Positions 23,806 through 38,462 of a DNA stretch of 64,000 nucleotides are shown here, piece after piece. Position numbers and translations under genes: made by a program. This DNA comes from Pneumocystis sp. 'macacae' (lineage: Eukaryota > Ascomycota > Pneumocystomycetes > Pneumocystales > Pneumocystaceae). The DNA lies in assembly GCA_018127085.1 (NCBI GenBank), contig CM030730.1, forward strand, positions 89,501 through 153,500, written 5' to 3'. Every line of letters begins with the position of its first letter. Position 1 is the stretch's first letter. The notes under the pieces are model-generated. The model made no database searches. It saw nothing but the letters and a program-made list of their open reading frames with translations, and was not told where the DNA came from.

Positions 23806-26800
23806 TTATACTCTTTCATTAGTTCCCAAAACTGCTACTAAAAGTGCCATACGAATAAACATACCATATTTCATTTCTCGAAAATAGGCAGCCCTCTAAG
23901 TCATAATTAGCATTTTCAACATAAAATATATAAATAATACCTGATCGAAATCAACTTCTTCAGAAATTTCATTATTTCTAGGAAATGGATGCATAATAAT
24001 CTATATCTTAATTAAGATATGCAATTAAAAATTTAAACTAACCATATGTGATTTTGCTTTAAGCAAAATATCATTATCAATTGTAAAAGAATTCTTAAGT
24101 TTTTCATATTCTTTTGAATCTGAAAACCGTTCACCTTGCACTCTTGTACAGTATAATACATCAGTTATAGCAATAATATCTTCATTTAAAGTATAATACT
24201 CATTAATAACTTGACCTTGATCCAATATGAACTTCTTAATGTCTTCTGGTAATGCTAATTCGCGAGGTGAAACCAAATTAACTTCAACTTGATAAAAACG
24301 CAATAATTTAATCAAAGAATGAACAGTTCTACCATATTTAAGATCACCAACAAATGTTACATTCAGGCCATTAACAGTTCCAAGTTCTTCACGGATAGTA
24401 TATAAATCTAAAAAAGCCTGAGTTGGATGCTCAAAAGATCCATTACCTTAAAAAAGTAAATATGATTTCAAACCATTTATCAATATTCACCTCCATTAAT
24501 AATTGGAACAGGAGAATACTTAGCTGCTATATTTGCACTATCTTCTGAGGGATGTCTTATAAGTATAGCATCTCCATAACATCCTAAAGTTCTAATTGTA
24601 TCTGCCAATGATTCACCCTTTTTTACACTTGACGCACTAACAGTAACAGAAACAACACGACCACCTAATCGTTGCATAGCGGCATCAAATGAAGTTGAAG
24701 TTCGTGTTGATGGTTCAAAAAATATCATACAAAGAACTTTTGATGCTAATATATCCAATATACCCTGCCGTTCTACAGCAATTCTCATTTCATGAGCAAT
24801 AGCAAACAATAAATGTAAATCTCTACGATTAAATTGCTGAACAGAAACAATGTTTTTCCGAAAAAAATTTGTATTTTTAATTAAAGAAAATAAAGTAGTT
24901 GTATCTGAAACACGAGGACCAAAAGACTCATATTTTTTTTTGAACTGTTCAGAAACAGCCAATGGAAAAGTTAAGTCATTTAAGGGCCCGGGAGAAAAAA
25001 CAAACGGTCTTAAATTTGCATCTTTTTTTGCATAAATCGTAGGAATATCAGTCGATGGTAAAATTGAACTACTCAATATCAACGATATATCTTTTCCTTG
25101 ATAATTAGGGAAAAATTTTCCGTCAAGATATGTTGTTTGACCATTAAAAACTACACGATGTATCGATCCTATCATTTTTTTACCAATAAAAGGAGACCAT
25201 CCATCAGAAGAATTCAAAATATAATTTCTATCAATCTCTACTTCTAAAAAAGTATTTACTTGTTCTGGAATACCAAAAATAGACTTTGGATTATAATATA
25301 ACCTTAACAATATATCATCTAATGTAAGTCTTTTATCAGTCATTGCAGTAAATAATAAAGGAAGAGTATCAGAAATCCTAACACAGCTAAAATCTGTTTG
25401 ATTAAGTTCATATGCAATTTGATAAGGCAAACTTCCAACTGAAAAACAATCAATTATTTCCATATGTTCCCATAATGATTTCTGATCTATATCAGTAGGT
25501 AAAAACTTAAATTTATAAATATCAGACTGAGAAAGAAATAGAGCATAAACAGAAACATCACATGTAACTTTAAGACCTTTTTTTTTACTTAAAGATATCA
25601 ATAATATATCATCTCTAGTAGTCACATTAGAAATATGAATAGCTATATTATATAAATTAGCCAAAAACAAAACAGATGCTAAATATGCTCCTTTAGCATC
25701 TGTAACAATAATTTTAATATTAGGCCAAGAACTAAAATGAGAAATAAAAAGAGTTAATTTTCCAATATTTTCAAATAAAAAATTAAATGGAATAAATACA
25801 GATTTTACACTTGTAGATATTTGATCCAAATAAGTTAAATTATCGGAAGCCGCCGCCACTAAAAGAGCATAGTCACAATGTACAGATTTTTTAGCATCAA
25901 AAGCCTTTATTGGCACTGAATTTGCATTTATTACAGAATTATCTAATTCAATAGGAACCAAACAAATTGTTGTAAAACCAGATGCAATATATCTTTTTGT
26001 AACATCATCAAAATCAAAAAAATCAATTTGCGACATTTGAGGAACAAAAGCAGAAATGTCTATAAAACCAGGTAAAGTTATAGAGTTATAACTAGTTTGA
26101 AAATCTATAGGAGAAATATCTATTGAAGAAATCCTCGACAATGCTTCTATCATAAGTTTCGCACACTTAACATTAGTTATAAGAGGAATAGAATAATCAA
26201 CAGCCATTCTTCGAGTTCTATATCCAATACTAGTATAATTTGCAGGGCGTCTAAAACGATTATTTGAAGGTAAATTAATATACATATCAATCAAATTTTT
26301 CGAAAGATGCTGAGTTAATGAATATTCTGATTTCTGATCCTTTTGATCCTCTGGTAATGCTTCTAAATACTTTACAGGAATTCCATGTTCATGAATAAAA
26401 TCAGCAGTCCCTGCGGTCGCAAAAAGAGTATAACCCAATTTATATAATTTAATTACAGATTCTAACATTTCCGTCTTTTCTTTAAAACTTCCAATAGACA
26501 ATAAAATATTCTTTTTCGGAAGTTGTATTCCTGTAGAAACAAGAGCTTTAAGATAAGCCTCATATTTATCTTTTCCAAAAGATGCAACTTCTCCTGTAGA
26601 TGCCATTTCTACTCCTAAAACAGGATCTGCACCAGAAAGCCTACTAAAACTAAATTGAGGAACTTTCACACCAACGTAATTATGAGGCATATTTATAACA
26701 GGATAAGAACTATCTGAAAAACCCAAAATTACATCTGTAGCTATTTGAACTAAATCAACACCAGAAACCTTAGATACGAAAGGCCATGACCTTGCTACAC

Positions 26801-29800
26801 GAACATTACACTCAATAACTTTTATTTCATTATCTTTGGCAATAAATTGAATATTAAAAGGACCAGTTACATTTAATGCATTTGCAATCTGAATAGAAGC
26901 CTGTTCGATTCGATATACAGTTTCTGGATCTAAATCTTGTGGTGGCAAAATTAAAGTAGCATCACCGGAATGAACACCTGCATTTTCAACATGTTCTGTA
27001 ATAAAATGAATAACCATTTTTCCATCTTTTGCAACAGCATCTAGCTCTATTTCTTTTGCCCCTTCTATATACTTTGTTATAACCACGGGGTGTTCTTTTG
27101 AAACATCTACAGCCTGTTTAAGATAATTTGCCAAATCATCTCTTGAATAAACTGTATTCATAGCAGCACCAGACAATACATAAGATGGCCTAACAAGAAC
27201 AGGATAAGTAACTGACTCACAAAAATCAGATGCCTCATCAATACTTGTAAGTTCTTTCCATAAAGGTTGGTCTATTCCAATTCTATCTAACATTCGAGAA
27301 AACTTATATCGATTTTCAGCAGAATCAATCATTTCTGGAGAAGTCCCCAGTATTTTAACATTAAGTCTATGAAGTGAAAGAGCAATATTATTAGGGATTT
27401 GACCACCCATAGAAACTATAATACCAGTAGAGTTTTCAATATCATAAATATCTAGAACTCTTTCGAGACTAATATTTTCAAAATACAACCGATCAGCTTC
27501 ATCATAATCTGTGCTTACTGTTTCTGGATTATAATTGACCATAATAGTTTTTATTCCTCGCTCACGAACTGTTCTTATAGCACAGACAGCACACCAGTCG
27601 AATTCCACAGAAGACCCAATTCTATACACACCAGAACCAAGAACCATTACACCATGGTCTTCAAACGATATATCATGCTCACAAGCATTATATGTCATAT
27701 AAAGATAATTAGTATAAGCGGGAAACTCAGCCGCAACAGTATCAATCTGTTTAACAAACGGAGTAATACCAGAATCAATTCTTTTTTTGCGTACTGCCAA
27801 TTCATTTGAGCCTAAAAATTTTGCAAGCTGACGATCAGAATAACCAAATCGTTTTGCATGAAAAAGAAGCTGTATTGGTATATTATGCAGAGTATATTCA
27901 CGAATTTTTTTCTCTAAATTTATTAACCCCATAAGTCTATCTAAAAACCACTTATCAATTTTTGTCAACTCCCATATTCTATCCACAGAATAACCAGCAT
28001 ACATTGCATTCGCAATAGCAAACATTCGCTGGTCAGAAGGGGTCTGCAATTCCATATCTAAGGACATAAGAGCATCAGTTTCATTAAAACCAAGATTATT
28101 ATAATCAATAGCCCTAATCGCTTTTTGAATAGTTTCCTCAAATGTACGACCAATACTCATAACCTCGCCAACAGATTTCATAGAAGAATTAAGTTGAGTA
28201 TTCACACGCGTAAATTTCTTAAGATCCCAGCGCGGTATTTTAACAACAACATAATCCAAGCTTGGTTCAAAACATATAGACGTCTCTTTTGTAACAGCAT
28301 TTTTAAGCTCATTAAGAGTAATTCCAAGACCGAGTTTTGCTGCTATAAATGCAAGAGGAAATCCTGTAGCTTTAGAAGCAAGAGCAGATGACCTAGATAA
28401 TCTAGCATTAACTTCAATAATATAATATTCCTTTAGAAAAGGATTTAATGCATATTGAATATTACATTCACCAATAACACCAAGATGCCGTACGACATTT
28501 ATAGCAGTAGTCCGTAACATATTATAATCTTCATTAGAAAGGGTCTGAGACGGTGCAACTACAACAGAATCCCCTGTGTGTATTCCTAATGGATCAAAAT
28601 TCTAAAATTAAATAATTGTCATTTTATAAAATCTATTTTACCTCCATGTTGCAAACAGCAATACAATTATCTTTGCAATCACGGACTACCTCATACTCAA
28701 TCTCTTTCCAGCCTTTCATACTTTTCTCAATTAAAACTTGAGGACTAACAGCAAACGCTTTACTGCATAATGCACATAATTGTTCGACATTATCAGCAAA
28801 ACCCGATCCAAGACCACCTAAAGCATATGCTGCTCGAACAATGACAGGATATCCAATATCACTTCCTACTTTCATAGCATCTTGAATATTTGAAGCAGAA
28901 GCAGATGCAGCACACTTTTCGTTAATTTCTTTCATACTTTTAGCAAATAACTGACGATCTTCAGTAGTAATAATAGTATCAATAGGAGTTCCAAGAACCC
29001 GAACTCCTAACTTCTCAAATTCATCTTTAAGTCGCACTCCTACATTAAGTGCAGTTTGCCCCCCAAATGTCAAATAAATTGCATCAGGAATCTCATATTT
29101 TATTACTTTTAATACAAATTCAGGGTTAACAGGCAGAAAATAAACTTTATCAGCAAGCCCTTTAGATGTCTGTACAGTCGCAATATTTGGATTAATTAAG
29201 ATAGTATATATACCTTCTTCTTTTAAAGCTTTAATAGCCTAATAATAATTACTAAAAATAAAATAAAGTAAACAATTAAAACCTGGCTACCAGAATAATC
29301 AAATTCACCAGCTTGTCCAATACTTAAACCACCACTACCGAGTATTAAAACTTTTTTAATATTAACTCTTAAGTTAGATAAATTATCTTTTACTTTCTCT
29401 TGAGGGATTTCAAACGAAACAAGTCGATTTTCATTAAAAGAACGCTTAACAACATCAATAAATACATCAAACATAAACTCAGTATCCCTGGGACCAGGTG
29501 CTGATTCAGGATGAAACTGTAAAGAAAAAAAAGGCAAAGTCGTATGATAAATACCTTCATTAGATCCATCATTAATATTAACATAAAACTCTTTCCAATC
29601 CTGTGGTAAAGTCGATGCATCTACAGCATAACCATGGTTTTGTGAAGTAATATAACAACGACCATTTATCATATTCGTACATGGAATATTTTGTCCACGG
29701 TTCCCAAATTTCATTTTTATAGTCTCAGCACCAGCTGCTCTCGAAAGAAGTTGATGACCTAAGCAAATACCAAAAATTGGAGTCATTTTAGCATCTATAC

Positions 29801-30709
29801 ATTTTTTTAAACGTTCAATAACTATCGTTAAAATAGAAGGATCTCCTGGTCCATTGGAAATAAATAGACCATGATAATCTTTTTCCAAAGAAAAATCATA
29901 ATCCCATGGGACAACTTTAAGTTCTACACCGCGTTTTAAAAAACAAAGAATTTGACTCGCTTTCATTCCAACATCAACGCATAATATTCGAAGTTGTTCT
30001 CCAGAAAGCAATTTTTGTGAACACTCAGATAACGGCTTATAAATACGAACGGTAGGTATTGAAACTTCTTGAACAAGATTCCTAAGATTCGGATTTACCC
30101 ATTCAATATTTTCAAATTTATCTCTCCAAGAAACATTATCGTCAAAGAAATCATCTAAAACACAACCTTGCTTCATTTGCAATAACCTTCCAAGTATAGA
30201 GCCTCTGGCTCGTATTTTTTTCGTAAGAGCTCGAGTATCTACTCCACAAATTGCGGGAATACCTTGTTCACGTAACCAATCACCAAGAGTAGATTCGGAA
30301 AGATAATGAGAGTATGAACGCGAGTAACTTGCAACTACTAAAGCTGAAACATGAATCTTTCTGGATTCGAAATAAAGAGGAATATCTGAAAGTGACGGAT
30401 ACATCTTCTTTCGAGAAGGTACACCATAATTACCCACAAGAGGAAAAGTAAAAATAAGAATTTGGCCCTTATATGATGGATCCGTAATAGATTCATTATA
30501 TCCGACCATCCCTAAACCAGTTATAAAGCAATTATACAATCTATATATATTTTAATACCAGTTTGAAAAACCAATTCACCAGAAACAGATTTTTCAGCCC
30601 CAAAAGAATATCCTTGATATGCAATACCATCATCAAGTTCTAATATAACTTTTTTTGCATTATTATTAATCGAAGTTGGTGTTTCAGAAGATGCAGGTTT
30701 TATAAGCAT
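23806..30709 (-). CDS. URA2: URA2: glutaminase/carbamoyl-P synthase, DHOase-like, aspartate transcarbamylase
   Basis: This multifunctional enzyme catalyses the first two steps of pyrimidine synthesis. Domain order: glutamine amidotransferase with catalytic Cys in [16 protein letters not shown], the two ATP-grasp halves of carbamoyl-phosphate synthase ([56 protein letters not shown]), an inactive dihydroorotase-like domain where the metal HxH motif is missing ([13 protein letters not shown]), and aspartate transcarbamylase ([20 protein letters not shown]). It ends [20 protein letters not shown]. An upstream in-frame TTG codon at 30721 is not used; the ATG at 30709 opens MLIKPASSE. One exon of about 4 kb carries most of the protein. 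Loss of DHOase activity is normal for fungal URA2, so a separate DHOase is expected elsewhere. Confidence 0.96.
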
Positions 30710-31678
30710 TTTTTTATTCAAAGTTAAAATTCAATAAAAGTTATCCAAAAATACTTCTTAAAAAAGAAAAATAAACATAGACTTTAATGAGTATATTTCA
30801 CTATAAAAAGATCAAATTTAATAACTATATTATTTTTTAAAAAAAATTCACCTGTTTTAATATAAACAGTATTTCTTAAAAATTGCTGAAAAATAATCAA
30901 ATAATTAAATAGAAACATATCAGTATTCACCATATAAATACAACTAAAATAAAAATATCAATAAATAATTATAATTATTACAATATATTTTTGAAATATC
31001 TTAAAAATTAGAAAAGATAATCGTTAATTTATCAACTTAAAATTATTTTTCTTAAATAAAAAATAAAAAAACATACATTCTTTTATTCAAAAACTATAAA
31101 TTACAAAAAAGAAAATTCATAGAAACATGTAAAAACTTCAAGATTTAGAATTAAATAATTATTATGATAACATAATGAACATATATTAAAAGAATATACA
31201 AAGTATTTATAATAAAAAATTATATAAAATCATATTTAAAACATAATAAATATTTTCAACAGAAAAATAAGGACTAATAAAAATATTTATATACTATAAA
31301 ATTCTTAATTTCTATTTATGTGTATAAAATTAAACTTCTACTAACTCAAATAATAAACTCAGATTTCACATAAACACTAGAGAATACGTATTCATATAAT
31401 CAATACGAAACAGATATATATAATAGATATATTAAACACACAATATGCATAAACCAAAAGTAAAATACAAAAATACATGTAGAAAAAAAACAAGTCTTTT
31501 TCATGAAAAAAACAAAACAATAATATAATAAAATTATATAAGACAAACTGAAACAAATTAATGCATACAGACCTTGTCTCATTCGCAAAAAATACAAAAA
31601 CAGTATGTTACAAACATTTCTTCAAATAAATATTCAATAGACCATCAACTAATCAAGCCAACTATATATCAGATACCT
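30710..31678. other. AT-rich intergenic region
   Basis: This lies upstream of URA2 and downstream of NDUFS7, both minus-strand. It should hold the URA2 promoter. The short ORF at 31400-31597 is Phe/Tyr/Ile-rich and looks like chance. No RNA gene or repeat was recognised. Confidence 0.5.
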
Positions 31679-32672
<994 letters not shown>

Positions 32673-32876
32673 AAAAATATATTTTCCAAAGCACTTTTTT
32701 TCAAATAAACATATACAAACCACTTTAAGACGTATAAATATCAAGTATAACGTATAGTTTATCCATCTACTGTGTATCTAAAATATATTACCTGACATAT
32801 TTTTCAGTATTTGCTGACCGTTCTTACAGAATATCAAATTCAAAAAGTCCAATATTTTCTATTTTAAAAAATTCCA

Positions 32877-34918
32877 ATGAAATTAGCAATTTACGGCACG
32901 GTAGAACGAGTATGGACAGAAGAAAAAATATAACAAATGATTAGAGTAGTGCGGTGGCAACGGCTTTTGTGATTTTTAATGCATTTTTAAATAGATCAAA
33001 TTTTTATGCAGCATGCATCTATTTGACAGAAAGTAATGCTTGTCTGATGGTACAGAAGTTCTTTTTCAAATAAAATGTATATAAAATTATATATAGGTGC
33101 TGATGAATATGAGTCTTTTTCTTGCAGCGATGGTAGGAAAGCTGATTCAAAGAATTTTTTTTGGACCACTACGTACAACAGAAGTCGAACATCTTTATGA
33201 AAGAACATGGTATTCTATTACAGAAACATGTTTAGCAATGACAATTTTCCGAAACAATTTCGATACTATATCAATTATTGTATTTGTAATCCTAATTTTT
33301 CTTAAAACTTTCCACTGGCTTTGTCTTGACCGTCTCGAATTTGTAATGCAGCAGTTAACTACATATCTTACATACTAAGGCTTTTTTTAGACTCAGCAAT
33401 CAGAAAATACAATATGGAGATTTCATACACGGATTATTGTCTCTATTATTTCATTATTAGTATTTGACATTATCATGACACGATTTTCGATTTATACTAT
33501 TCTTCATCAAAAACCAAACATGATGCTTATGTTTGCCTTTGAATTTGCTATTTTGACATCAACTATTATTGGTGCAGCAATTAAATATACCTTTAATCTA
33601 ATAGATTCCTACCATAATGATAACTGGGAGAATAAAGGATTATACATATTATATCTCGAGCTTTTCTTAGGTAATTGTCAAATTTAAATCATTTTGTTAC
33701 TAATGTAAAGAACTTTTCAAACTCATAGCATATACAACATTTTTCATGCTAGCATTAACATTTTACGGTCTTCCGCTTCATATAATTCGAGATGTATATA
33801 TGACTTTGAAGTCATTTCTTGCAAAGTGTCGCGATCTTATTCGGTACAAAAGAGTCACAAATAATATGAATCAACGATTTGTAGACGCAACGGCTGAAGA
33901 AATTGCCGCTACTGAAGACAAAACGTGTATTATTTGTCGCGAAGAAATGATTCATTTAACTGAAAGAGATCCGAACGAAAACAACAAATCCCAGCATATT
34001 AACAGCACGCCCAAAAAATTACCATGCAATCATATATTGCATTTCAACTGCTTAAAAAGTTGGCTTGAAAGACAACAAAGTTGTCCTACTTGGTATACCT
34101 TATTTTCAATTTCACATATTCTAATCTTTTTAGTCGACGACCTGTTTTAGAAGGACAATCACAAGAAATATTTAATATAAATAGATCTCAAATACTTCAT
34201 TTTTTACGTAGTTTTGGAAGAAGAAACAATGAATTACCTAATAGAAATCAAGAAACAGAACAAAATAGAAATCCTATTTCACAAAATACTACTGGTCACC
34301 AGAATCCCCAAAATATACCCTTATTTCATAACAATTATAGATTACCCACAGGCTGGACAATTATTCCACTAACTAACCAAGATATTTGCACAATACATAA
34401 TGTAATTAATAACAATAACACAGGTAATAGTTACTATAAAAATCAATACATCATCTTATAATTTAGACAATTTTTTCAATAATAATCCAAGAAATGTTAA
34501 TCAAAACAAACAAAGCGAGGCAGATTCATCTTTTGATAACAAGAAAGGAAAAAAAAGCGTAGATACATCTTGTACAAGCAATCTTAATTCTAATATTGAA
34601 TACAATTTTCCAGAAAAACTAAATATAATTAATATAAATACACAGCCTCCTCCAGCTAGTACTATATATGCAGCTGATTTAAGCTCAACTAAACTTGATT
34701 CTACTTTTCTTGAAGCAAATAATATAAGAAAAGTCGAGGAGAGTAACAAACTGCTTTTGCAAGCACAAGAAAAAATTTTGCAAAGTTTACAAATATTAAA
34801 TACTCAAGGACAACTACAAAAAAATATCGAAAATAAAGATTCACCAGACACTGTTAAAATGAACAATAAACTAAGCGGTAATACTTCGCAAATAGAAAAA
34901 AAAAATTATGATCAATAA
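32877..34918 (+). CDS. HRD1: ER-associated degradation RING ligase Hrd1
   Basis: Hrd1 is the multi-spanning ER ubiquitin ligase and retrotranslocation channel of ERAD. The start MKLAIYGT at 32877 splices to FVIFNAFLNRSNFYAACIYL, then TESNACLM|VLMNMSLFLAAMVG. KLIQRIFFGPLRTTEVEHLY and FHWLCLDRLEF are diagnostic. The RING-H2 domain is TCIICREEM, LPCNHILHFNCLKSWLERQQ, SCPT and, across an intron, CRRPV. The C-terminal third is Asn/Gln/Ser-rich and probably disordered. It ends KKNYDQ. One intron uses GTAATG after LEF. It is divergent from NDUFS7 (204 bp). Confidence 0.95.
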
Positions 34919-35357
34919 GACTAAAATTTATTATTCAGACTTTTAGTAATAATAGAAATTTCGAGATTCCAATGATTCAAGAATTATTAGTTAAATCATG
35001 TATAATAATACTCTAAATTTTATAATAATACAACAGTCATTTAGTGACTAATAGAACAGTCCATACTAAAGAGAAGAAATAAACAATATGATTAACTTTT
35101 TTTACTCAATTATTATAAAGAAACAATTTTTAACACAATTATAGTTTATTACCAAAATAACATTTCAGACAATATTTTTTATTTAAAAATTGCCTTAACC
35201 TAACTATATTAGTATGTAGATCCAATTTATTTATTGAATGTTTCAAATTTAGTTTTATTAAAAAACCTAAAAACAGATTATTTTTTTTTTAAAAATACAT
35301 TTTATTATTCATGAATTATTAACATTATTTCAATCCTAATATTTTAAATTTATAAAT
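34919..35357. other. AT-rich convergent intergenic region
   Basis: This lies between the stop codons of HRD1 and AGC1. It is A+T-rich with long A and T runs that probably hold both polyadenylation regions. No gene was seen. Confidence 0.5.
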
Positions 35358-37606
35358 TTAAGGTTTAAAATAATTTTTAAAATTTATATCCAAATCCTAT
35401 ACGAAATTAAAATACAATAATTTGCAATCTACCTACCAATATAACTTTTAAAGCATTACGAGACCGTAAATATGACAAGGATACTTTTTTTTCATCCAAA
35501 CCATCTGCTAAGTAAGATGGATATTTATGTTTTGAAAATAATGTCTGCAACGCTTCATATACAGCTAATGTACATGCAAATTGAGGCGATGAACGAACCA
35601 CTCGAGCAGGACCACCTTTAAAAAGAGCTGTAAAGCCTTCTTCTTTGATAATTGTAAAAAAAGCATGTCTAATACCTTTGTAGTTGGTTTCTCCTTTTCT
35701 AGCATCTACTTGTAATCTAGTTTTTATGACCTAGAAAAATTATTTGAATATTATAATTATAAGAACATACATCTGCAGGTGTCGTAAAATAAGCAGCAGG
35801 CATACCAGCAACAGCACCTGAAATAAAGTGCTCCTTAATTCCTAATCTTTTTTGCGAGCTTTCTTTAAAATAATCTTTCTTCAAATGAGAATATACAGGA
35901 AAATATATAGCACTAAAAGGTATATCACGCAATAAACAAGCAGACACACCTCTATAAAGTCCAATAAAACCTAAGTCTTTTATAATCCAGAGAGCATTTC
36001 TACGAGGAACATTCTCAGTTGCATTAACAAGTTCTCCTTGTATTTGAAGTCTTATTTTTACAATTTCTAAAGGCTTAATTTATAAGTTACTAAATAACAA
36101 CAAGGATCATATATTACATTTGTAAATACCTTTTAATTAGAAAAATTATTAAATAATATCGAATAAAACTTACCACTTGAGATCCTCCTGCAAAAGCACC
36201 CGCTAATATCTCGTAGTGAAACCTTATATTACCATCATCATTTTTAGTCAAATGTCTAATCAAATCATTTACAGTGAGTTTTATTGCTTTTTCTGGTACC
36301 ACACCCTTTACAAGTTAGAAATTTCAAAACCAAAATTTATAACAAATACAATTAACTGAAGGCCTAAGCCACTATAAAAACCAAAAACGCCTTCATTTTT
36401 TAAAACTTTTTTTACACAATCAAAACTATTTCTATATAACATCTGCCCTGCCATTCTAGTTCTAACATTCTGTACCCTTGTCTTCACTAAGTCTATAGGA
36501 TAAACAACAATAGCTCCAGATGCTCCTGCAATAGCCCCTAATGAGAAATGATAAACACTTTCTAGCAAACTTAAAAAGATTTTTTTTGTTTTGCTGTACT
36601 TATTTATGATTCTTGATTCATTACTAGAAGAAACAACCTCTTTATCAACAGGGTTCTTCCATGAAGCATCTAGAACCTTCATAAAATCTTGATAAGTTAA
36701 ACGACCAGTATCATTATCTAAACCAGCAAAATGGAACAAGATGTCAATTTCCATAGGTGTAAAAAAAGAAAAACAATCCATTTTCCCAACTTCTTTCAAA
36801 AAATCATCTTTTGTAATCTTTCCATCTGTTGATTTCAAGATTAATGTCCTAACAATATTTTTAATCATATTCATCTTCCGAACCAAATTTTGAAAAGCTC
36901 TCATATTAGCATAACTAATTTTTGATACATTTCCTATATTGCAAAGCGTATGCAAATTCTCAAGAAGATAATCTGATAATTTATGTGAAGACATTTTATT
37001 AATAATCTCAAAAAATTCACCTGGTTCGATATAACCAGTATTTTTCTTATCATAATACATAAAAGCCTGATTTATGCGCTCTTCTTGGAGGTCTTCTAGC
37101 ATTTGAATGAACTGAGGATAAGCTGTTATATAACATTTTTTTACATCTCCCACATAAGATCTCAGACATGAAGATTCCCAATTAAAAGGAATAATATCAA
37201 AACTTCTGTTTTCAAATATCATTCTACGAAAATCATCACACGAAATACTTCCAGTTCCATTCACATCAAAAATTCTAAATACTATTTCATTTTCTGCATC
37301 ATGTTTTGCAAGCAAATTCTCAAAGCAAATCCAATCCTGAAGACTTAAAAGACCCCTTTTATTGACATCAGCAACTCTAAAAATCAAAAAATAGTCCTCT
37401 CGCTTAATTTTATAACAATCTTCTTCCTCAGGAACAATTGCGTTAATAAAATTATCCAGATTCATATACAATTGTCCATGCTGTTTCACTGTTGCATATT
37501 TCTCAAAAGTATTCCTATAAAGATCTTCTACTGATTTTTCAGAAAATATCCCAAAAAACAAATCTAAAAATCGCCGAAAGGCTGATTGTTCATCTAAAGA
37601 CGACAT
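35358..37606 (-). CDS. AGC1: calcium-binding mitochondrial aspartate/glutamate carrier
   Basis: This is an inner-membrane carrier of the Aralar/citrin type that exchanges aspartate for glutamate plus a proton in the malate-aspartate shuttle. The N-terminal half (start 37606, [20 protein letters not shown]) holds EF-hands such as [20 protein letters not shown] and [17 protein letters not shown]. The carrier half has three repeats with [40 protein letters not shown] and [20 protein letters not shown], the PxDxxKxR-type signatures. It ends INFKNYFKP after an intron with GTAGGT...GTATAG. The second carrier signature depends on a 12-nt microexon at 36118-36129. Confidence 0.95.
36118..36129 (-). 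other. 12-nt microexon of AGC1
   Basis: Read on the minus strand, GTATTTACAAAT codes V-F-T-N. It is flanked by introns GTAAGT...TTAAAAG and GTAATA...AAATTAAG, in phase 0 on both sides. It joins GGSQV to [12 protein letters not shown], exactly the conserved carrier sequence. Without it the second signature motif is lost. Confidence 0.82.
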
Positions 37607-38462
37607 TTCATAACTTTAATTCTTAAATTCTTCTATAAACTATAAATATAAAAGAAAAAAAAACAAAAAAAAGTTATATAAGAAAAAATAGATTAAAAAC
37701 CAGCTTAAATGTATTTCATTAACTAAAAAGCCTTTTGCATGTATCTAAACAAATAAATCAAATTTTAATTAAACGAAATCGATAAGTAAAAACAAATTAT
37801 AAATGACAACTATAATTACAAATATAAATATATTTTTAAACTAAGGAAAAACAACAAAATTAATCTATATTGTACTATATAAGAATATTTTTTTATATAT
37901 AAACATAAAATTATTTCTATTTTATCATATCATTTTAAAATATCAATACAGTATATACACAAAATTATAGATTCCATATGTATTAGATATATTAAATATG
38001 TTTTTCTTATCTAAAAAGATTTAAAATATGTATGTCAAAAGATTTTTTCAATTTAATTTTATAGGAAAATATATAAAAAATCAAATTATACAATTATTTC
38101 ATCATAAACAATCTTCATAGATTATAAAAAGCATATTTTTTAAGTCTATATTGATAAATTTATATTAGATTTATAAAATAATCTAGTAACATCTAAAGAA
38201 CTTAGAAAAGATCGTTTACATATTAACAATCAAAACGTAAAATTATTGTTTTTTAAATCCATGTATAATAAATTTTCATGAAAATAAGACCAGACAAATG
38301 GTATAAAACAAATATACATGATAATTTCGCTCAACGGACAACCGTTAAAATACATTAAATAGCTTATTTATATGTTATATGTATCATTTTTATAAAACAA
38401 GCAACAAACGATACTTAAGAAAATATCCATTAAAAAGATCATTATTTTATGAAGAACACTAA
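37607..38462. promoter_or_regulatory. divergent intergenic region of AGC1 and NTO1-like gene
   Basis: These 856 bp of A+T-rich DNA lie between two start codons on opposite strands, so both promoters must lie here. I see no conserved ORF, RNA gene or clear operator. Confidence 0.45.

Noticed and set aside
30709..30721. Upstream start of URA2 at 30721
   Set aside because: The codon there is TTG, not ATG. The first ATG in frame is at 30709.
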